Source: an uncultured Paracoccaceae bacterium
GTDB lineage: Bacteria; Pseudomonadota; Alphaproteobacteria; Rhodobacterales; Rhodobacteraceae
NCBI GenBank assembly: GCA_947503775.1
Contig: CANNFE010000006.1
Location: forward strand, 62,001-126,000
DNA length: 64,000 nt
Direction: 5' to 3'
The position numbers were made by a program, and so were the translations under genes. Below are positions 61,610 to 64,000 of this stretch, in pieces. The notes under the pieces are model-generated. The model did no database searches, was not told where the DNA came from, and worked only from the letters and a program-made list of their open reading frames with translations. Positions within the stretch are counted from its first letter, which is position 1. The number at the start of each line of letters is the position of its first letter.

Positions 61610-62512
61610 TTATGCGCTGGCAAGGAGCTTGAGGTATCTCTTTCGGGCAATGAAGTTTTTCCTGCTCGTTCGCCAGACCGCTGGCGCGTCTTGAGTTTCA
61701 AATGACGAGATGAGCGCTTGGCTCAGGTCGAGCTCCGAATAAAGCTCCGGGCGCGATTTGCCGGTCTTTTCGAGAGCCTCGTCTGCGATCTGCAGATAGG
61801 TCCGGAAGGACCAATCGATCTTGCGGGCTTCATAGGTGTGATGGGTCAGTGTTTGCGCCATGGTCTGCATCAGGCCCTCTTTGTCGAGGGGGATGAGCCA
61901 GTTTTGAGGGCGACTGGGGCACCAGATGGGCAGGCGCTGTTCTTGTGCGAGGCGGCTGAAGACAAGATCAACCTGCACGTCCGGCTCGAACCGCGAGAAG
62001 GTGCAATCGAGGGTCGATTGGTGAAAGGCGAATGTTCCGCTGCCTGCAAGATTGATCAGTTGGGTCTTGCCGAGAGCCTCATAGCTCGTGAAGACGGCTG
62101 CTCTGTCGTAATACCATTCCGGCTCCGGGGGCAGGATGCAGCCATGCACGGCAACGCAGCATCTGTTCTGGCAGAGGTCAAAGATCTTCTGGAGCCTCGC
62201 GACATAGTCCGGCGGATAGATGAAGTCGTCGTCAAGCGTGAAGATCAGGCAGTCGCTCGCGTACCGGGTCGGATAGACCTTTCCGTTGGCCGAGATGTTC
62301 CCCTTGTGATGGGCGGCATCGAGGATCGTGACATTCGCAAAGGCCGTCAGGTCCGGAAGGCCGTCCAGTGTGTTGTTCACATAGATGAAAAGGTGATCGA
62401 CCTGGTCCGCAATCGAGCGGACAGACCGTTCAAGGATATCGAACCGGCCGGGATACGTCGCCATGCAGGCAACGGTTGCGTTTTCAAACCGGGGAACTGT
62501 CTGCGGATCCAT
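61610..62512 (-). CDS. GT2-like glycosyltransferase
   Basis: 300 aa. N-terminal VACMATYPGRFDILERSVRSIADQVDHLFIYVNN and FTLDDDFIYPPDYVARLQKI (the DxD-like DDD) fit family 2 glycosyltransferases with a GT-A fold. Sugar donor and acceptor are unknown. Overlaps the upstream gene by 29 nt; probable surface polysaccharide locus continuing to the right. Confidence 0.8.
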   Translation of the reverse strand: MDPQTVPRFENATVACMATYPGRFDILERSVRSIADQVDHLFIYVNNTLDGLPDLTAFANVTILDAAHHKGNISANGKVYPTRYASDCLIFTLDDDFIYPPDYVARLQKIFDLCQNRCCVAVHGCILPPEPEWYYDRAAVFTSYEALGKTQLINLAGSGTFAFHQSTLDCTFSRFEPDVQVDLVFSRLAQEQRLPIWCPSRPQNWLIPLDKEGLMQTMAQTLTHHTYEARKIDWSFRTYLQIADEALEKTGKSRPELYSELDLSQALISSFETQDAPAVWRTSRKNFIARKRYLKLLASA

Positions 62513-64000
62513 TGAGCACCTTATGGATATTTCCTGACCCCAGTTCTGATAGGCGTCTCGGTCCGTTTTGCAGGTCGGGCATCTTCCAGGTGTGGAACCG
62601 CTCGTCCGCGTTGCGGAAGACGGTCAGGGAACTGCTGTCGAAACTTATGACGCGGTAGCCTTCGTCATGTGCGGTTTCGACCCAGCTCGAATCCGCTGCA
62701 TTGCGAAACCTGTCCGAGAATTCGGGGGACGGAGCGGCCTTGTCGCCGGAAAGTGTCGCGCCCGAGAGGTAGTTGCCGGCGCGGGCCAGCCTGAAACAGC
62801 GCCTTGCCAGAAAATCGCGCGCGAGAGACTGTTTGGGGCCATCGAAGTAGAAGTAAACGGCTTGGCGGCCAAGACAGTCCGCTTGCGTGGCGCGAAAATA
62901 GGCCCGCAGATCTGCGAGATAGGTATCGATGTAGAAATCGTCATCGTCCATCTTTGTCCAGTACCGACCGGTCGCTTCTGCGATGGCCGCATTGAGACAT
63001 TGACCGACCGTGCAGTTGGGCGGGAGCTGGAACACATGCTCGTTTTCAGCGAGCGGCGGGAGATCCTCGGGTTTAGTGCTCATGTTGAGCACGATGATGA
63101 GTTCTTTGCGAGCGGCGGTCTGTCTTCGAAACGCCTCGATGCAGGAGGCGACGAGTTGGGGCCGTTTCGAGACGATGATCGCGGTCATGAGTGGGGTGTC
63201 GTGATCGGGACCGAACGGGTCCTCACCAAGAAGGGCGGTCCGGTCTTCGCTTTTCCAGACGTGATCCTCGCAGACCTTCCGGAAAAGAGAGCGCCAGCGG
63301 TCTTCCCAATGCCATTGCACCCGGTAGATCCGCTGAAGCTCCTGAAGCTCGCTGATGTCGTAGACCTGCTCGAGGCTGTCGATGATCGGGTGATCGAGGG
63401 ATGTCGCGCCGAAGAGGATCGGGATACTGCCGCAGGAGATAGCATCGAGGAGAAGGGCGAGGAGTTGCTCGTTAGATCGCAGAGAGGATCCCGGCACCAG
63501 AACGAGGCGGCTTTCCTGCATCAGCTTTGTCATGCGGGTGTGGTAGAGGGCGCGGGCGGCGTGGAAGGGCGCCTCTGGTAGGCGCTCTTTCAGGGGACGG
63601 GCGACGAAATCATAGTGATATTCGGTAAAAAGCGTGTCGTAGGAGGTCTGATCCTGAAGAAAGCCCGCGAATTCGGGATCATTGAAGACATCCGAAGCGG
63701 TGGGGACAAGCAGCCTAAGATCCGCATCCGTTCCGCGAAGGGCTGGGTTTGCCGCAGGCTCTGTCGCGGGTCTGATGAAGGTGGGTTTGATGCCGAAGAG
63801 GTCGGTGCCGGACCAGTCCTTCTCGACGCCTTCGATAATGACGGTATCGGCTATCTTTGCAAAATCCCGCCAAAGATAGAACTCCATCGGTCCGGACGTG
63901 ACGAAAAGACAGATCGGGACGCCCTGCGCCTTGGCTGAGGCGCAAAGGGCCTGCCCCTTTGGCGTGAGCGTGCCGGAGAGGGTGGAGAGCTGATGTCGCC
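62484..64000 (-). CDS. Glycosyltransferase-like protein, 5'-truncated by the window edge
   Basis: The frame is open to the right edge (residues RHQLSTLSGTLTPKGQA... precede the apparent Met at 63887), so the true start is outside; 505 codons are visible. First half resembles exostosin-like proteins (AISCGSIPILFGATSLDHPI is the exostosin-type CG..P motif); the second half (~MTAIIVSKRPQLVASCIEAFRRQT, WTKMDDDDFYIDTYLADLR) is a GT2 domain with DxD. So a two-domain glycosyltransferase. Activity not testable from sequence. Confidence 0.78.
   Translation of the reverse strand, partial: RHQLSTLSGTLTPKGQALCASAKAQGVPICLFVTSGPMEFYLWRDFAKIADTVIIEGVEKDWSGTDLFGIKPTFIRPATEPAANPALRGTDADLRLLVPTASDVFNDPEFAGFLQDQTSYDTLFTEYHYDFVARPLKERLPEAPFHAARALYHTRMTKLMQESRLVLVPGSSLRSNEQLLALLLDAISCGSIPILFGATSLDHPIIDSLEQVYDISELQELQRIYRVQWHWEDRWRSLFRKVCEDHVWKSEDRTALLGEDPFGPDHDTPLMTAIIVSKRPQLVASCIEAFRRQTAARKELIIVLNMSTKPEDLPPLAENEHVFQLPPNCTVGQCLNAAIAEATGRYWTKMDDDDFYIDTYLADLRAYFRATQADCLGRQAVYFYFDGPKQSLARDFLARRCFRLARAGNYLSGATLSGDKAAPSPEFSDRFRNAADSSWVETAHDEGYRVISFDSSSLTVFRNADERFHTWKMPDLQNGPRRLSELGSGNIHKVLNGSADSSPV

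Overview
The window is high-GC DNA of a Rhodobacteraceae-like (Roseobacter-group) alphaproteobacterium. This is inferred from the gene families, from PQQ/alcohol-oxidation genes of alphaproteobacterial type, and from a short intergenic element (a cATATTT...GATGAaG core) that I associate with Rhodobacteraceae genomes. No tRNA, rRNA, CRISPR array, phage or insertion sequence was seen. Both ends cut through genes: a metallo-beta-lactamase-fold hydrolase on the left and a glycosyltransferase-like gene on the right.

1-9.2 kb is mostly metabolism: an FAD-linked lactate/2-hydroxyglutarate-type oxidase, an mtnP-lysE-apt salvage operon (MTA to adenine to AMP), a SulP anion transporter, a CatB-like acetyltransferase, a flavin reductase, a GNAT acetyltransferase and an EcsC-family protein.

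9.2-33.5 kb is a large periplasmic-oxidation island. It starts with a regulatory operon: LuxR-type response regulator, FIST-domain sensor of the NosP type, and PAS hybrid histidine kinase. Next come a quinoprotein alcohol dehydrogenase with the lanthanide-type extra Asp, two parts of an importer, a Sel1 protein, an ABC-2 exporter, a small secreted protein, a beta-propeller, two periplasmic binding proteins and cytochrome c-550 (PedF type). A four-gene molybdenum hydroxylase operon follows (coxG-coxS-coxL-coxM; CoxL is the form II type). The island ends with ApbE and a NosR-like flavinylated polyferredoxin membrane protein, the missing importer permease, and a LysM-rhodanese fusion. A short shared sequence (TTGGTCGCATA and relatives) lies in several of its promoter regions, and a perfect 17-bp palindrome lies in another. 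I read the island as one regulon in which an alcohol is oxidised by the quinoprotein and a product possibly by the Mo enzyme; that coupling is inference.

33.7-48.9 kb holds housekeeping and transport genes: lysC, an SDR, a DUF1178 protein, a Nudix hydrolase, an HDAC/AcuC-like deacetylase, a lipid A Kdo transferase, a Pro-rich protein with an NlpC/P60-like Cys/His pattern, modABC (molybdate, needed by the Mo enzyme above), a LysR regulator, hemP with a downstream gene, and an RND adaptor/pump pair.

49-61 kb is a type VI secretion effector locus: VgrG, a DUF1795/Eag-type chaperone, and a 1534-aa PAAR-Rhs effector with its presumed immunity gene. It is followed by three orphan Rhs tail/immunity cassettes and a decayed fifth remnant. 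Each cassette repeats the GC-rich end of the Rhs core and then switches to a different, AT-richer toxin tip and immunity gene. No T6SS core genes lie in the window. 61.2-64 kb carries a coiled-coil protein and two glycosyltransferase-like genes on the minus strand.
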